Source of the DNA: Streptomyces gelaticus
GTDB taxonomy: Bacteria; Actinomycetota; Actinomycetes; Streptomycetales; Streptomycetaceae
Assembly: GCF_014649535.1 (NCBI RefSeq)
Contig: NZ_BMTF01000002.1
Span: forward strand, 399,974-463,973
DNA length: 64,000 nucleotides
Direction of reading: 5' to 3'
Made by a program: the position numbers and the translations under genes. Positions 26,501 to 33,906 of the stretch are shown here, piece by piece (the stretch's first letter is position 1; each line of letters starts with the position of its first letter). The notes under the pieces are model-generated. The model was given only the letters and a program-made list of their open reading frames with translations. It was not told the origin of the DNA and did no database searches.

Positions 26501-28720
26501 GCGCAGCTGGTCAGTACAAGTGGCTGGGACCGAGGTGCGGAAGTCCTACTGCGCAAAGTCGGATGCATTCCGATGGATATTCTGTTGATCAGAGACGGCT
26601 CGCTCCCCGATTATCTACGGGGAAGCCTTGAGTCGGCCCCGTCCGGGCTGCTGGCGTGGCGGGTGGCCGCCCTGCAATCCGTCCGTATCCCGGTGGACAG
26701 CAGATGGGCCGACGTTCCGGTGCCGGACTCGCTGGCAGGATATCCTCAGCCGGTTTCCTGGGAGAGCCGGATGGTCGTCGAAAGATTCGGAAGCGTGATT
26801 CACCTCGAAGAGGCGGCGATGTCCCGGCTCGGAGACCGCCCTCTGACTTTCGCGGAACTGTTGCGCCGATTGCGGCGATACGCGATTTTGGGTGTTCATG
26901 TTCCCTCCGTTCCCGATCTCGAAGTCGCGCACGGTGCAGAACTCGACTCGGTGGACTGCGCCTTGCTCACGGGCGAAAAGGGCCTCCGTTCACCGCTGAT
27001 CCGGATGTGGACGACAGCGGACGAGGGTGAGGACAAGGACGAGGACGAGGGGCGACCGTTCGATAATCTGCTGTCCGTGCTGGACCACTTCTCGGCACAG
27101 GGGAATCTCTCTTGGCGCGAGGCACTCGCGCGGGCCGAGCGATTCATCGCATTGGGCTTTCCCTTGCCTCCGTCGCACGTCGAGCTCGACGACGTTCCTG
27201 CGGGATCGGTCGCGACTCGTCGAGAAATCTTGATCCTGCTCCGCCATCCGAAGTTCGCCGAGAGTGAGTGGCGAAGTGAACCTGAGAATAAGGTTTCGCG
27301 GGAAGAGTACGAGAATGTGGTGAGACGGTACAGCTGGCTCGGGATCTCGGTCGATGAAAAGATGGTCGAACTCGATCCCAGGAGTGATGTGAACCCGGAA
27401 TTCGGGCAATTGGATGCCGTGTTCGGGCAGCGATTCTGGAATACGCGCGGTCCGGCTCTGCGGACTTGGGCCAGGGCTTCTTCCGTGGAGTCGAAACCCT
27501 TGGGAGAGGTGTACAACAGTTTCGCTCCGTGGTTCGAATCGCAAGGAATTCGACTTCCCGAACCGGGTGACTTGAAGGACAGAGTCTTCAGTAAATTGGA
27601 GGCTGCACTGCTCGAGGACCCGACCATTCCCAGCGAGTACTTCGAGATGTACAGCGGACGAGAGATCCCGCCTCCCTATCTTGCGCCGCTGTCCGAAATC
27701 GCCGTCAATGTGCGCAGGTCCCAGGCCGACACGGCCGACATCGTCGCGAGTCTGACGAACCTGGCGGAGTCCGGGCTGGTGGACGACAGGGCCCCGGAGT
27801 TCGTCGAGCGCTGGCTCACCGTTCCTCAGGAGGACATGAAGCTGCTGATGCCGTGGTCGTGGGGCGTGACGTGGCTCAAGAGCGCGGGTGGTCCGACGCG
27901 TCTGGACTCCGCCTACGCACTGCTCGTGGCCGCCGCGTGCCGGCTCCCGCTCGGCTCGGTGTACGCCAGGTTCGCTGAACTGGCGCCACTGCTGGGCATG
28001 GAGCCGGAGACCGGCCCGCTGCCCGGACAACTCGTCGACATCCACGTCACCATGGCAGATGCCGAGGCCAGTTGCACATGGACAGCGGACGGGGCGCAGT
28101 GGCTCCAGGCGCCCGATGTGCGCAAGCTGGTACAGCATTCCCGGAGCAAGGAGGGCACGCTCGGAGAGAGTGTGCGGGAGCTGAGCCGGTTCGCCGTGCT
28201 CGGCAGTCCATGGAAGCCCCAGGACGACGTGGCCGTCGCACAGTGGGCGCAGTGGCGTCCGACGCAGCACGACGCGGCGATGTTCCTCGACGACCTGGCC
28301 GGCGACCGGCCGGTCGGCCCGGTCGACCTCCTGCGGGTCGCCGCGCGCTTCGGCTGGCCGCTGGACCAGGCCTGGGACCGACTCGCGCTCTACCGTCCCT
28401 TCGGGGTCGAACTGCTCGTCGAGCGACCGGAGTTCTCCGGGATTCCGCTGTGGCAGGATCTGATCCTGCTCACCGAGCAGTACACCGGCCGCGCCCCGGC
28501 GCTCGGTGGCCGGGTCTCCGGCGAGCGGATCGCCGTCAGCGCACGGGAGCTCGAATGGACCACCGCCGCGGTCGTCGAGCGGCTCAAGCTGTACGCGGGA
28601 GTGTTCAGCCTGGAAGTGCCCGACACGTACCCCGACGTCCCGGCACCGACACCGCCCGCGGAGCCGTACCGCGGAGCGGCGCACGAGAGGAGCACCGGAT
28701 GCCCCCTGCCCACGATCTGA
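23507..28720 (+). CDS. Caspase-like / Hsp90-type ATPase multidomain protein
   Basis: A 1737-residue soluble protein. Residues about 1-250 form a caspase-fold peptidase (RQALLIAVPQYE start, His dyad member H86 in IHFTGHGLS, Cys C141 in LLSIDACRDA). A helical linker (about 260-620) follows. A GHKL ATPase of Hsp90 type comes next (about 630-900): ELYQNALDA (E662, N666), DNGVGM (D713-M718), NSRFGIGVFSY (N759) and GGGTRVRLYL (G817-L826). So both catalytic modules look intact. The C-terminal half (from about 1110) is a series of degenerate repeats of about 70 residues. ATG 23507 follows GGGGGAGG. I recall caspase-Hsp90 architectures reported as NTP-dependent conflict systems in multicellular bacteria. 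The role here is inferred. Two downstream genes overlap in an operon. GC content falls to about 55 percent around 27.2-27.4 kb. Confidence 0.9.
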   Translation: MGESRQALLIAVPQYELNDHFPDLTHAVHRDVELMDAALRSSGYSVETLGLSSDRPALRSRIVSAISRVCCTAPEDGTVLIHFTGHGLSVDGADYLVPSEAQLNWSTDPPHVDADSLIGLDLTTLLKGCRAGTVLLSIDACRDAHQPDGAGSFGGPATNFPSWRDRVAVVFGCAAGQTCGSDDLLGSHFTRALADALASDTSPRTVGDVISHTVRRTAEFARIAQHEQRPTVHYAPSGPAAIAGTELCAGKTLQEEWSVAIRDPELWAAVQCGEDRRSELQQALERLALECARLRAQALAETPDPWADDGYPVRVLATGLRALLAPSVTLGGPLLDPSEIAVLLAAPFVREAVYAMGVKEAAAALPFQLEPAVGELGCYEARIDLEHTYAAHPLIWRKGRELASRGAHEEAGAVAAWLMHRHVAGREELWDTYAPGLLAPLAFAVLGTSEASARSAELMDGLMRVCRQTAVVPSQPYAGEREGADGPQRPEQVVPRTGPAERWRPRELSWLIGLAGLLGGDLRDMPGVLVDNIGVTDGLVPAQAVAGVQELRWSRDRLGTSVDLDLPCPHPAVHAALETLTGWADDAVQHIKQHLAPGESGGPLTHLPERVTCRKLRPQYDAAGRGDAYGLPLMRFSLAEDEMRELLMGSQLYGDRTLALRELYQNALDACRYRKARVRYGELKEGIRQAWDSEIVFRQGVDDDGRPYVECEDNGVGMGQAALRSTFSRAGRRFEQSREYRREQARWRAVDKDLRLYPNSRFGIGVFSYFMLADEISIWTRVTDEFGRPESSRGLRVDIASSGSLFRIKESDAAQPGGGTRVRLYLNGDTIDVANELAKHVWLSDCTMRVEQSGAVVKEWEKGVLYYAGEASGPVKAGQHVWWVPGQGCLLVDGIWTPTNSREEAPSRSSRGYLTSRSVSEAVPYGCVVDLRETHSPDLNTSRTQILKFDRKWMTSHVRALAQRMDLPSWFTVEWLWNFAISDFGSAELLVARLLDADAQLVSTSGWDRGAEVLLRKVGCIPMDILLIRDGSLPDYLRGSLESAPSGLLAWRVAALQSVRIPVDSRWADVPVPDSLAGYPQPVSWESRMVVERFGSVIHLEEAAMSRLGDRPLTFAELLRRLRRYAILGVHVPSVPDLEVAHGAELDSVDCALLTGEKGLRSPLIRMWTTADEGEDKDEDEGRPFDNLLSVLDHFSAQGNLSWREALARAERFIALGFPLPPSHVELDDVPAGSVATRREILILLRHPKFAESEWRSEPENKVSREEYENVVRRYSWLGISVDEKMVELDPRSDVNPEFGQLDAVFGQRFWNTRGPALRTWARASSVESKPLGEVYNSFAPWFESQGIRLPEPGDLKDRVFSKLEAALLEDPTIPSEYFEMYSGREIPPPYLAPLSEIAVNVRRSQADTADIVASLTNLAESGLVDDRAPEFVERWLTVPQEDMKLLMPWSWGVTWLKSAGGPTRLDSAYALLVAAACRLPLGSVYARFAELAPLLGMEPETGPLPGQLVDIHVTMADAEASCTWTADGAQWLQAPDVRKLVQHSRSKEGTLGESVRELSRFAVLGSPWKPQDDVAVAQWAQWRPTQHDAAMFLDDLAGDRPVGPVDLLRVAARFGWPLDQAWDRLALYRPFGVELLVERPEFSGIPLWQDLILLTEQYTGRAPALGGRVSGERIAVSARELEWTTAAVVERLKLYAGVFSLEVPDTYPDVPAPTPPAEPYRGAAHERSTGCPLPTI
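26843..28640 (+). repeat. Array of about nine degenerate ~70-residue protein repeats
   Basis: Within the caspase/ATPase protein, units share a pattern 'two short helices, then L-G-hydrophobic-x-hydrophobic-P'. They begin near residues 1113 (LTFAELLRRLRRYAILGVHVP), 1201 (LSWREALARAERFIALGFPLP), 1262, 1330, 1408, 1480 (LPLGSVYARFAELAPLLGMEP), 1550 (GTLGESVRELSRFAVLG), 1603 and 1676. This resembles tandem winged-helix-like sensor modules. The repeat boundaries are by eye. Confidence 0.6.
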
Positions 28721-29019
28721 CACCGTTCCGGGAGCAGGAGCTCGCACCGGCCGGCAACCCCGCTGTCGTGCGCTCCGCCGACGGCCGCTGGTACACGGTC
28801 ACAGGCCCCTGTCCGAACTGCCACGCGAACAGTGTGTTCCGGGTGGCGTACGGCGTGCTCGGCCCGTACAAGGGCCGGTGGCTCGGCCGCAGGAGCGAGC
28901 CGGAGCCGCACTCCGGCAGCATCCTGGTCTACTGCCAGTGCGGATTTCCGCATCCGGACCGGCCGTCCGAGTCGCCGGACACCGGCTGTGGTGCCTTCTG
29001 GGACGTGCCGGTGCCATGA
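28699..29019 (+). CDS. Small cysteine-rich (zinc-ribbon-like) protein of the caspase-ATPase operon
   Basis: 106 residues from ATG 28699, which overlaps the end of the 1737-residue gene by 22 bp and has GAGAGG upstream. Cysteines C38-x2-C41 (GPCPNCHANS) and C79-x-C81 (YCQCGF) form a plausible zinc ribbon, with C97 extra. Aromatic residues and GPYKGRWLGRR lie between. There is no hydrophobic segment, and I recognise no named family. Coupled translation with the flanking genes implies a shared function, for example an adaptor or substrate of the caspase. Its stop overlaps the next ATG. Confidence 0.82.
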   Translation: MPPAHDLTPFREQELAPAGNPAVVRSADGRWYTVTGPCPNCHANSVFRVAYGVLGPYKGRWLGRRSEPEPHSGSILVYCQCGFPHPDRPSESPDTGCGAFWDVPVP

Positions 29020-29630
29020 CCGACCTGACCAGGAAACGGTTCGCGCAGCTCGGCCAGCAGCTACAGCTCGAACAGCTCACCGCCGTACGGAAGCAGGCCG
29101 AGGGCTGGCGGAACGGGCTCACGGCACTGACCGGGCTCGTCGGCGTCGTCTTCGTCCTCAAGGGGCGCGAGAGCGTCGCGGGCATGCCCGCCGTATGGCG
29201 CTGGACCACGGCGGCGCTCCTCGTTCTGGCGTTCGCCCTGTTGCTCACCGGAGCGCTCGCCGCGGTGCGTGCCGCTCATGGCCGGCTCGGGCAGCGCATG
29301 TGGCTGAGCGGGGACCGGCTGATGTCCGCCGTGCTGGACGAGGTCGAGCACACCCAGGACGTGCTGACCACGGCTCGGCGTTGTTCGGTCGTCGGGCTGT
29401 CGGCGGTCGTGGCGGCCATCGCGGTCTCCTGGGTCGTACCGGCCGAAGCGGCCAAGGACGAGAAGCCGGCCGGGCCGCAGGTCCTGGTCTCCACGCCCGT
29501 CGGCATCACATGCGGCGAGCTGGTGCTGAGCAATGGCGACGCGGTGACCGTCAGGACAGGCGGCAAGGGGAAGCTGCGGCGCATACCGGCAGGTGATGTC
29601 CGGTCCCTCACGCCGACATCACGGTGCTGA
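29016..29630 (+). CDS. Three-helix membrane protein of the caspase-ATPase operon
   Basis: 204 residues from ATG 29016 (ATGA overlap). A charged, Gln-rich N-terminus (KRFAQLGQQLQLEQLTAVRKQ) precedes hydrophobic helices at about 32-52 (LTALTGLVGVVFVLKG), 65-90 (TAALLVLAFALLLTGALAAV) and 125-147 (VVGLSAVVAAIAVSWVVP). A C-terminal soluble tail (GELVLSNGDAVTVRTGGKGKLRRIPAGDV) looks like a small beta domain. It may be the membrane-acting effector or the membrane anchor of the system. This is inference from operon structure, as in many bacterial death modules. Confidence 0.82.
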   Translation: MTDLTRKRFAQLGQQLQLEQLTAVRKQAEGWRNGLTALTGLVGVVFVLKGRESVAGMPAVWRWTTAALLVLAFALLLTGALAAVRAAHGRLGQRMWLSGDRLMSAVLDEVEHTQDVLTTARRCSVVGLSAVVAAIAVSWVVPAEAAKDEKPAGPQVLVSTPVGITCGELVLSNGDAVTVRTGGKGKLRRIPAGDVRSLTPTSRC

Positions 29631-29681
29631 GCGTGGTGTCGGTACGGGCCCGGCCGTCGCGCGGGGTGAGACCATCCCCGG

Positions 29682-30395
29682 GTGACGGATATCCGGACGC
29701 ACGACGAACCGCACGGCAACGGCCTCGGCGCACGGCTGAACTGGCTGCGCGCCGCGGTCCTCGGTGCCAATGACGGTGTGGTCTCCACCGCGGGCCTGGT
29801 CGTCGGCGTGGCGGGCGCCACCGGCGACCGCGGCACCCTGCTCACGGCGGGCCTGGCCGGGCTGCTGGCCGGCTCCATGTCGATGGCCGTGGGCGAGTAC
29901 GTATCGGTCTCCACCCAGCGCGATTCGGAGCGGGCCGCCCTCGCGACGGAGAAACGCGAGCTGAAGGAGGCTCCGGAGGCGGAATTCGAGGAGCTGACCG
30001 GCCTGCTGGAGGGCAAGGGGCTGAGCCGGGACGTCGCCCGGGAGGCCGCTCTCCAGCTCACCGAACGCGATGCGCTGCGCGCCCACGCGGAGGTCGAGCT
30101 GGGCATCGACCCGGACGAGCTGACGAACCCGTGGCACGCCGCGGGCGCCAGCTTCCTGGCGTTCACGGTGGGCGCACTGCTGCCGCTGCTGGCCATCGTG
30201 CTGCCGCCGTCGTCGCTGCGGCTCCTGGTGACCGTGCTGTCGGTACTGGCCGCGCTGGCCCTCACCGGCTGGTGGAGCGCCCGGCTGGGCGAGGCCAGGG
30301 TGGGACCGGCGGTGCTGCGGAACATGAGCGGGGGAGCGCTGGCGATGGCGGTCACCTATGGGGCGGGGGAGTTGCTGGGAGCGGTGGGGGTGTAG
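29682..30395 (+). CDS. VIT1/CCC1 family transporter (iron/manganese)
   Basis: A 237-residue membrane protein. The first part, NWLRAAVLGANDGVVSTAGLVVGVAGATG and LAGLLAGSMSMAVGEYVSVSTQRDSE, is the CCC1 signature with the metal-binding Met/Glu-containing helix. The amphipathic, Glu-rich cytosolic hook follows (EKRELKEAPEAEFEELTGLLEGKGLS). Three more helices close the protein. Family members export or sequester Fe2+ or Mn2+. The start is GTG 29682. It lies 51 bp after the caspase operon on the same strand, and I think it is not part of it. Confidence 0.92.
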   Translation: MTDIRTHDEPHGNGLGARLNWLRAAVLGANDGVVSTAGLVVGVAGATGDRGTLLTAGLAGLLAGSMSMAVGEYVSVSTQRDSERAALATEKRELKEAPEAEFEELTGLLEGKGLSRDVAREAALQLTERDALRAHAEVELGIDPDELTNPWHAAGASFLAFTVGALLPLLAIVLPPSSLRLLVTVLSVLAALALTGWWSARLGEARVGPAVLRNMSGGALAMAVTYGAGELLGAVGV

Positions 30396-30514
30396 GGGGG
30401 GCAGTACTCAGCCGTGTTTGGCAGAAGTCACCAAATACTGCTGACACCGAGTCTTGCATACTTGTTGGTAACAACGTCTAGTCCCCGGCCCACCTGCGGC
30501 TCTACGGTGCTTGC
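30396..30514 (+). promoter_or_regulatory. Promoter region of the sterol-desaturase-like gene
   Basis: An AT-richer 119-bp gap with the palindrome TTGTT-GGT-AACAA (30461-30473) and a GCAGTA/TACTGC pair at about 30400 and 30437. TACGGT near 30504 lies just upstream of ATG 30515 with no Shine-Dalgarno sequence, so leaderless initiation is possible. Confidence 0.4.
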
Positions 30515-31387
30515 ATGCCGCCGAACCTGCCCGATGTAGTGCTCTGGTCCATACCGGCCTTCGTCCTGCTCACCGTCCTGGAAATGGCCCTCCACCACTT
30601 CCACCCCGACGAGGACGCCGCCGGATACGAGGCGAAGGACGCCGTCACCAGCATCACCATGGGGCTGGGCAGCCTGGTCTTCGACCTGCTGTGGAAGGTG
30701 CCCATCGTCGCGATCTACACCGCGGTCTACGAACTGACCCCGCTCCGCGTCCCCGTGCTGTGGTGGACCGTCCTGCTGATGCTGCTCGCCCAGGACTTCT
30801 TCTACTACTGGTCCCACCGCGGCCACCACGTCATCCGGATCCTCTGGGCCTGCCACGTGGTCCACCACTCCAGCCGGAAGTTCAACCTCTCCACCGCGCT
30901 GCGCCAGCCCTGGACCTCGCTGACCGTCTGGCCGTTCTACCTGCCGATGATCGCGTGCGGAGTCCATCCGGCCGCGCTCGCCTTCTGCTCGTCGGCGAAC
31001 CTCGTCTACCAGTTCTGGGTGCACACCGAGCGCATCGACAAGCTCCCCAGGCCCTTCGAGTACGTACTGAACACGCCCTCCCACCACCGGGTGCACCACG
31101 CCTCGCAGGGCGGCTACCTGGACCGGAACTTCGGCGGCATCCTGATCCTGTGGGACCGGCTCTTCGGGTCCTTCACCGCCGAGACCGAGCGGCCCGTGTT
31201 CGGCCTCACCAAGAACATCGACACCTTCAACCCGCTCCGCGTCGCCACCCACGAGTACGCCGCCATCGCCCGCGACGTGCGCTCTGCGGGCAGCTGGAGC
31301 GAGCGGGCCGGGCGGATCTTCCGCGGGCCCGGCTGGCAGCCGGCAGGCCGGGCCGTCCGTACGGCAGCCCCGGAGCGCACCGGATGA
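30515..31387 (+). CDS. Sterol desaturase / fatty-acid hydroxylase family membrane enzyme
   Basis: A 290-residue di-iron membrane oxygenase. The three histidine clusters are present: HRGHH in YYWSHRGHHVIR, HVVHHSS, and SHHRVHH near residue 195. Four hydrophobic segments surround them (VVLWSIPAFVLLTVLEMAL at the N-terminus, WWTVLLMLLAQDFFYYW). It likely hydroxylates or desaturates a lipid. The substrate is unknown in actinomycetes. ATG 30515 has no obvious ribosome site. It overlaps the lysoplasmalogenase-like gene (ATGA), so the two may work together on membrane lipids. Confidence 0.93.
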   Translation: MPPNLPDVVLWSIPAFVLLTVLEMALHHFHPDEDAAGYEAKDAVTSITMGLGSLVFDLLWKVPIVAIYTAVYELTPLRVPVLWWTVLLMLLAQDFFYYWSHRGHHVIRILWACHVVHHSSRKFNLSTALRQPWTSLTVWPFYLPMIACGVHPAALAFCSSANLVYQFWVHTERIDKLPRPFEYVLNTPSHHRVHHASQGGYLDRNFGGILILWDRLFGSFTAETERPVFGLTKNIDTFNPLRVATHEYAAIARDVRSAGSWSERAGRIFRGPGWQPAGRAVRTAAPERTG

Positions 31388-32073
31388 GCGCCGGCGCTGC
31401 CCCGGACCGGCGGGAGCGTCTCGTACGCCCGCTGTTCATCGCCTTCCTCGTGGCCTCGGCCGTCGACCTCGTCGGCGTGCTCGGCGGCATCCCGTTCGCC
31501 CACCTCGTCGCCAAGCCCCTGCTGATGCCACTGCTGGCCGGGTACGCCGCCGCCCGGCGCGCCCCCCGGCTGCTCATCGCGGCGCTCCTGTTCGGCTGGG
31601 GCGGCGACACGTTCCTGCTGGCGGACGCCGATGCCGCCTTCCTGATCGGGATGGGCTCCTTCGCCGCGGGTCACGTCTGCTACCTGTGGTACTTCGGACG
31701 GGCCCGCGGTTCGCTGACCGCCGGGCTCGTCTACGCCGCCGTGCTGGCCGCCTTCATCGCCCTGCTCTGGCCCGGACTGCCCGCGCAGATGCGGATCCCG
31801 ATAGCCGGATACAGCCTGCTGCTCACGACGATGGCGTACCGCGCCGGCACCCTCGGCCGGTACGCGGCCACCGGAGGGGCGCTCTTCCTGCTCTCCGACG
31901 CGCTGATCGCCACCGGCATCGCGGACTGGCCGCAGCTGCCCGCGCCCGACTTCTGGGTGATGCTCACCTACCTCGCGGCGCAGTTCCTGCTGACCGTCGG
32001 AGTCCTCGCGCCGGGACCGAAATGGGGCGGTGTCATCCCCGGGGCGCACCGTGAGCGGAGTATCAGCGTCTGA
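31384..32073 (+). CDS. Lysoplasmalogenase (YhhN/TMEM86 family)
   Basis: A 229-residue membrane protein with about eight helices. Family landmarks: HLVAKPLLMPLLAGY, LFGWGGDTFLL (the conserved GDxFL), GMGSFAAGHVCYLWYF (FxxGHxxY) and LLSDALIAT near the C-terminus. Relatives hydrolyse the vinyl-ether bond of lysoplasmalogens. Streptomyces function is untested as far as I know. ATG 31384 overlaps the stop of the desaturase-like gene. Confidence 0.9.
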   Translation: MSAGAAPDRRERLVRPLFIAFLVASAVDLVGVLGGIPFAHLVAKPLLMPLLAGYAAARRAPRLLIAALLFGWGGDTFLLADADAAFLIGMGSFAAGHVCYLWYFGRARGSLTAGLVYAAVLAAFIALLWPGLPAQMRIPIAGYSLLLTTMAYRAGTLGRYAATGGALFLLSDALIATGIADWPQLPAPDFWVMLTYLAAQFLLTVGVLAPGPKWGGVIPGAHRERSISV

Positions 32074-32094
32074 GACCTGCAAGGACCCGCACGC

Positions 32095-32217
32095 ATGCGC
32101 GCCACCGTCATCCACGCCGGCGTGCCGCACGGCAGCGGCGTCGCGATGTGCGCCAGAAGCGCGGGATCACCGCCGAGCGCCGCCCAGGCCTGTGCAGTAC
32201 CGGACTTCGGTGCCTGA
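32095..32217 (+). pseudogene. Possible remnant of a zinc-dependent alcohol dehydrogenase gene
   Basis: An AAGGA ribosome site and ATG 32095 open a 40-codon frame starting MRATVIHAG. MRATVIHAP is a common N-terminus of streptomycete zinc-dependent alcohol dehydrogenases. After eight residues the similarity stops and the frame ends at TGA 32215. This looks like a start region left by a deletion. Evidence is short, so chance resemblance is possible. Confidence 0.35.
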
Positions 32218-32246
32218 GCCGTCCACACCGGCACCGAGCGCCGCCA

Positions 32247-32287
32247 GGCGGGAGGGGGCCGCCGGAAGACCCCGGCCCCCTCCCGCC
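32247..32287. terminator. Bidirectional terminator hairpin
   Basis: A perfect 15-bp stem (32247-32261 with 32273-32287), 11-nt loop, between the rightward lysoplasmalogenase-like gene and the leftward subtilase gene. Confidence 0.75.
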
Positions 32288-32303
32288 GCGAGCCGCGTTC
32301 CCG

Positions 32304-33839
32304 CTACCAGCGGACCGCGTTCAGCGCGTTCACCACACCGGCACCGTAGAAGCCGTTGCGGTTCTTGCTGCCCTCGCAGACGGCGTCGATCTTGCCGTCA
32401 TTGTCGATGTCGTACGGGGCACCGCACGCCGTGGCATCGGCCTCGGCGATCAGCAGCGCCTTCACCGCGGCCGCCGAGGCGTGCGGGTGCGTCGACTTGA
32501 TCAGGGCCGCGACACCCGCGACATGCGGGGAGGCCATCGACGTACCGGCCTTGTAGCCGTACTTGCCGTCGGGCAGCGTGGAAAGGATCAGGCCACTGGT
32601 GGCCGGCGGGGCGGGCGTCTGGTAGGCCGTGGAGTCGCCGCCCGGGGCCGCCACGTCGATGACGCCGTTCCCGTAGTTCGAGTACGAGGCCTTCAGGCCC
32701 TTGGCGCCGGTCGCGGAGACCGTGACGACGCCCGGCAGCATCGCCGGGATGTCGAGGCACTCACGCGGGTTGATCGTCCGGGTGGCGGCGGTGGTGTCGT
32801 TCGGGCTGGTGGTGTCCTCGATCGCGCCGGAGGCCAGGTCGAAGCGGCTGTTGCCGGCCGAGGCGATGTTGACCGTGCCCTTGCGCTCCGCGTACCGCGT
32901 GGCGCGTGCGACGGCCTCGACCAGGGCGCTCTGGTCCGGGTCGTTCTTGCAGTTGAACATCCACGGGTCGGTGTAATAGCTGTTGTTGGTGACATCGACA
33001 CCGTGCTCGGCGGCCCAGACGAAGCCGCAGACGATCGACTCGGTGTAGAAGAACCCGTCCGGGTTCGCCACCTTGATCCCGGCGACCTTGACGCCCGGCG
33101 CGACGCCCGTCACCCCGACGCCGTTCTTCGCGGCGGCGACGGTGCCGGCGACATGCGTGCCGTGGTTGCTCTCGGTGGGAGCCGAACGCCAGGCGCCGTC
33201 CGTCGTGTCCGGTGCCCCGGAGACGCAGCTCGCCGACGCCGCGCGGTCGAAGTTCGGCGCGAGGTCCGGGTGGGTGTCGTCGACACCCGTGTCGATGACC
33301 GCGACCGTGACCTTGCTGCTGCCCAGCGTCTTCTGGTGCGCCTGGTCCGCCTTGATGGCGGGCAGATCCCACTGCAGGGGCTCCATCGGGTCCTGGCCCG
33401 CCGTCGCCTGTGCCGCCGCGGCCTTCGCCTGCGCGGCGGTGAGCGGCTGCTCGGCCCCGGTGTCCGTGGTGGCCTGCGGAACGATGGGGTTGGTGCGGGT
33501 GGCCCCTGCCGATTCGACACCCTTGACCCGGCGGACCGTCTGCGCGAAGTCCGGGTTCTGCGAGTGGGCGACGATGACGCCGATCTGCTCGTAGGCGACC
33601 ACCACCGTGCCGCCGGCCTCGGCTATCGCCTTCTTCACCTGCTTGACGGTCCCGTGACCGCCTCGCGTGTTGACCACGTAGGAGAGCTTCGGTCCGTCCG
33701 TCGACACCGCGGCCGTGGACTGCGTGTCCACGGGTGCGGCAGAGGCGGCACCCGCCGGCAGGAAGCCGAGCGAGGCCGTGAGGGCCAATCCGACGGGCAG
33801 CGTGATCGCGCGCGTCCGTCTGGATCCCAGATGAGCCAT
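32304..33839 (-). CDS. Secreted S8 (subtilisin-type) serine protease
   Basis: A 511-residue pre-pro-protease. The signal peptide has RRTR, then ITLPVGLALTASLGFLPAG and AASAAP (cleavage about residue 35). An inhibitor-like propeptide (about 50-120, KLSYVVNTRGGHG...) follows. The catalytic domain has Asp183 (VAVIDTGVDDTHPD), His226 (NHGTHVAGT), oxyanion Asn330 (IASAGNSRFD) and Ser434 (GTSMASPHVAG), all intact. Family S8A, with no extra C-terminal domain. ATG 33839. A good promoter (TTGATC-N18-TAACTT) lies about 70-100 bp upstream. It is probably an exported protease of growth or development. The specific substrate is unknown. Confidence 0.95.
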   Translation of the reverse strand: MAHLGSRRTRAITLPVGLALTASLGFLPAGAASAAPVDTQSTAAVSTDGPKLSYVVNTRGGHGTVKQVKKAIAEAGGTVVVAYEQIGVIVAHSQNPDFAQTVRRVKGVESAGATRTNPIVPQATTDTGAEQPLTAAQAKAAAAQATAGQDPMEPLQWDLPAIKADQAHQKTLGSSKVTVAVIDTGVDDTHPDLAPNFDRAASASCVSGAPDTTDGAWRSAPTESNHGTHVAGTVAAAKNGVGVTGVAPGVKVAGIKVANPDGFFYTESIVCGFVWAAEHGVDVTNNSYYTDPWMFNCKNDPDQSALVEAVARATRYAERKGTVNIASAGNSRFDLASGAIEDTTSPNDTTAATRTINPRECLDIPAMLPGVVTVSATGAKGLKASYSNYGNGVIDVAAPGGDSTAYQTPAPPATSGLILSTLPDGKYGYKAGTSMASPHVAGVAALIKSTHPHASAAAVKALLIAEADATACGAPYDIDNDGKIDAVCEGSKNRNGFYGAGVVNALNAVRW

Positions 33840-33906
33840 GGGGTCTCCACATCATCCGTACCGGTCGACCGGACACGGGCGTGCCCGGTCGCGTACATGA
33901 CCAGTG

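Noticed and set aside
23507..28720. bldA (TTA-codon) control of the caspase/ATPase gene
   Set aside because: No in-frame TTA codon was noticed when the frame was read. TTA triplets seen are out of frame.
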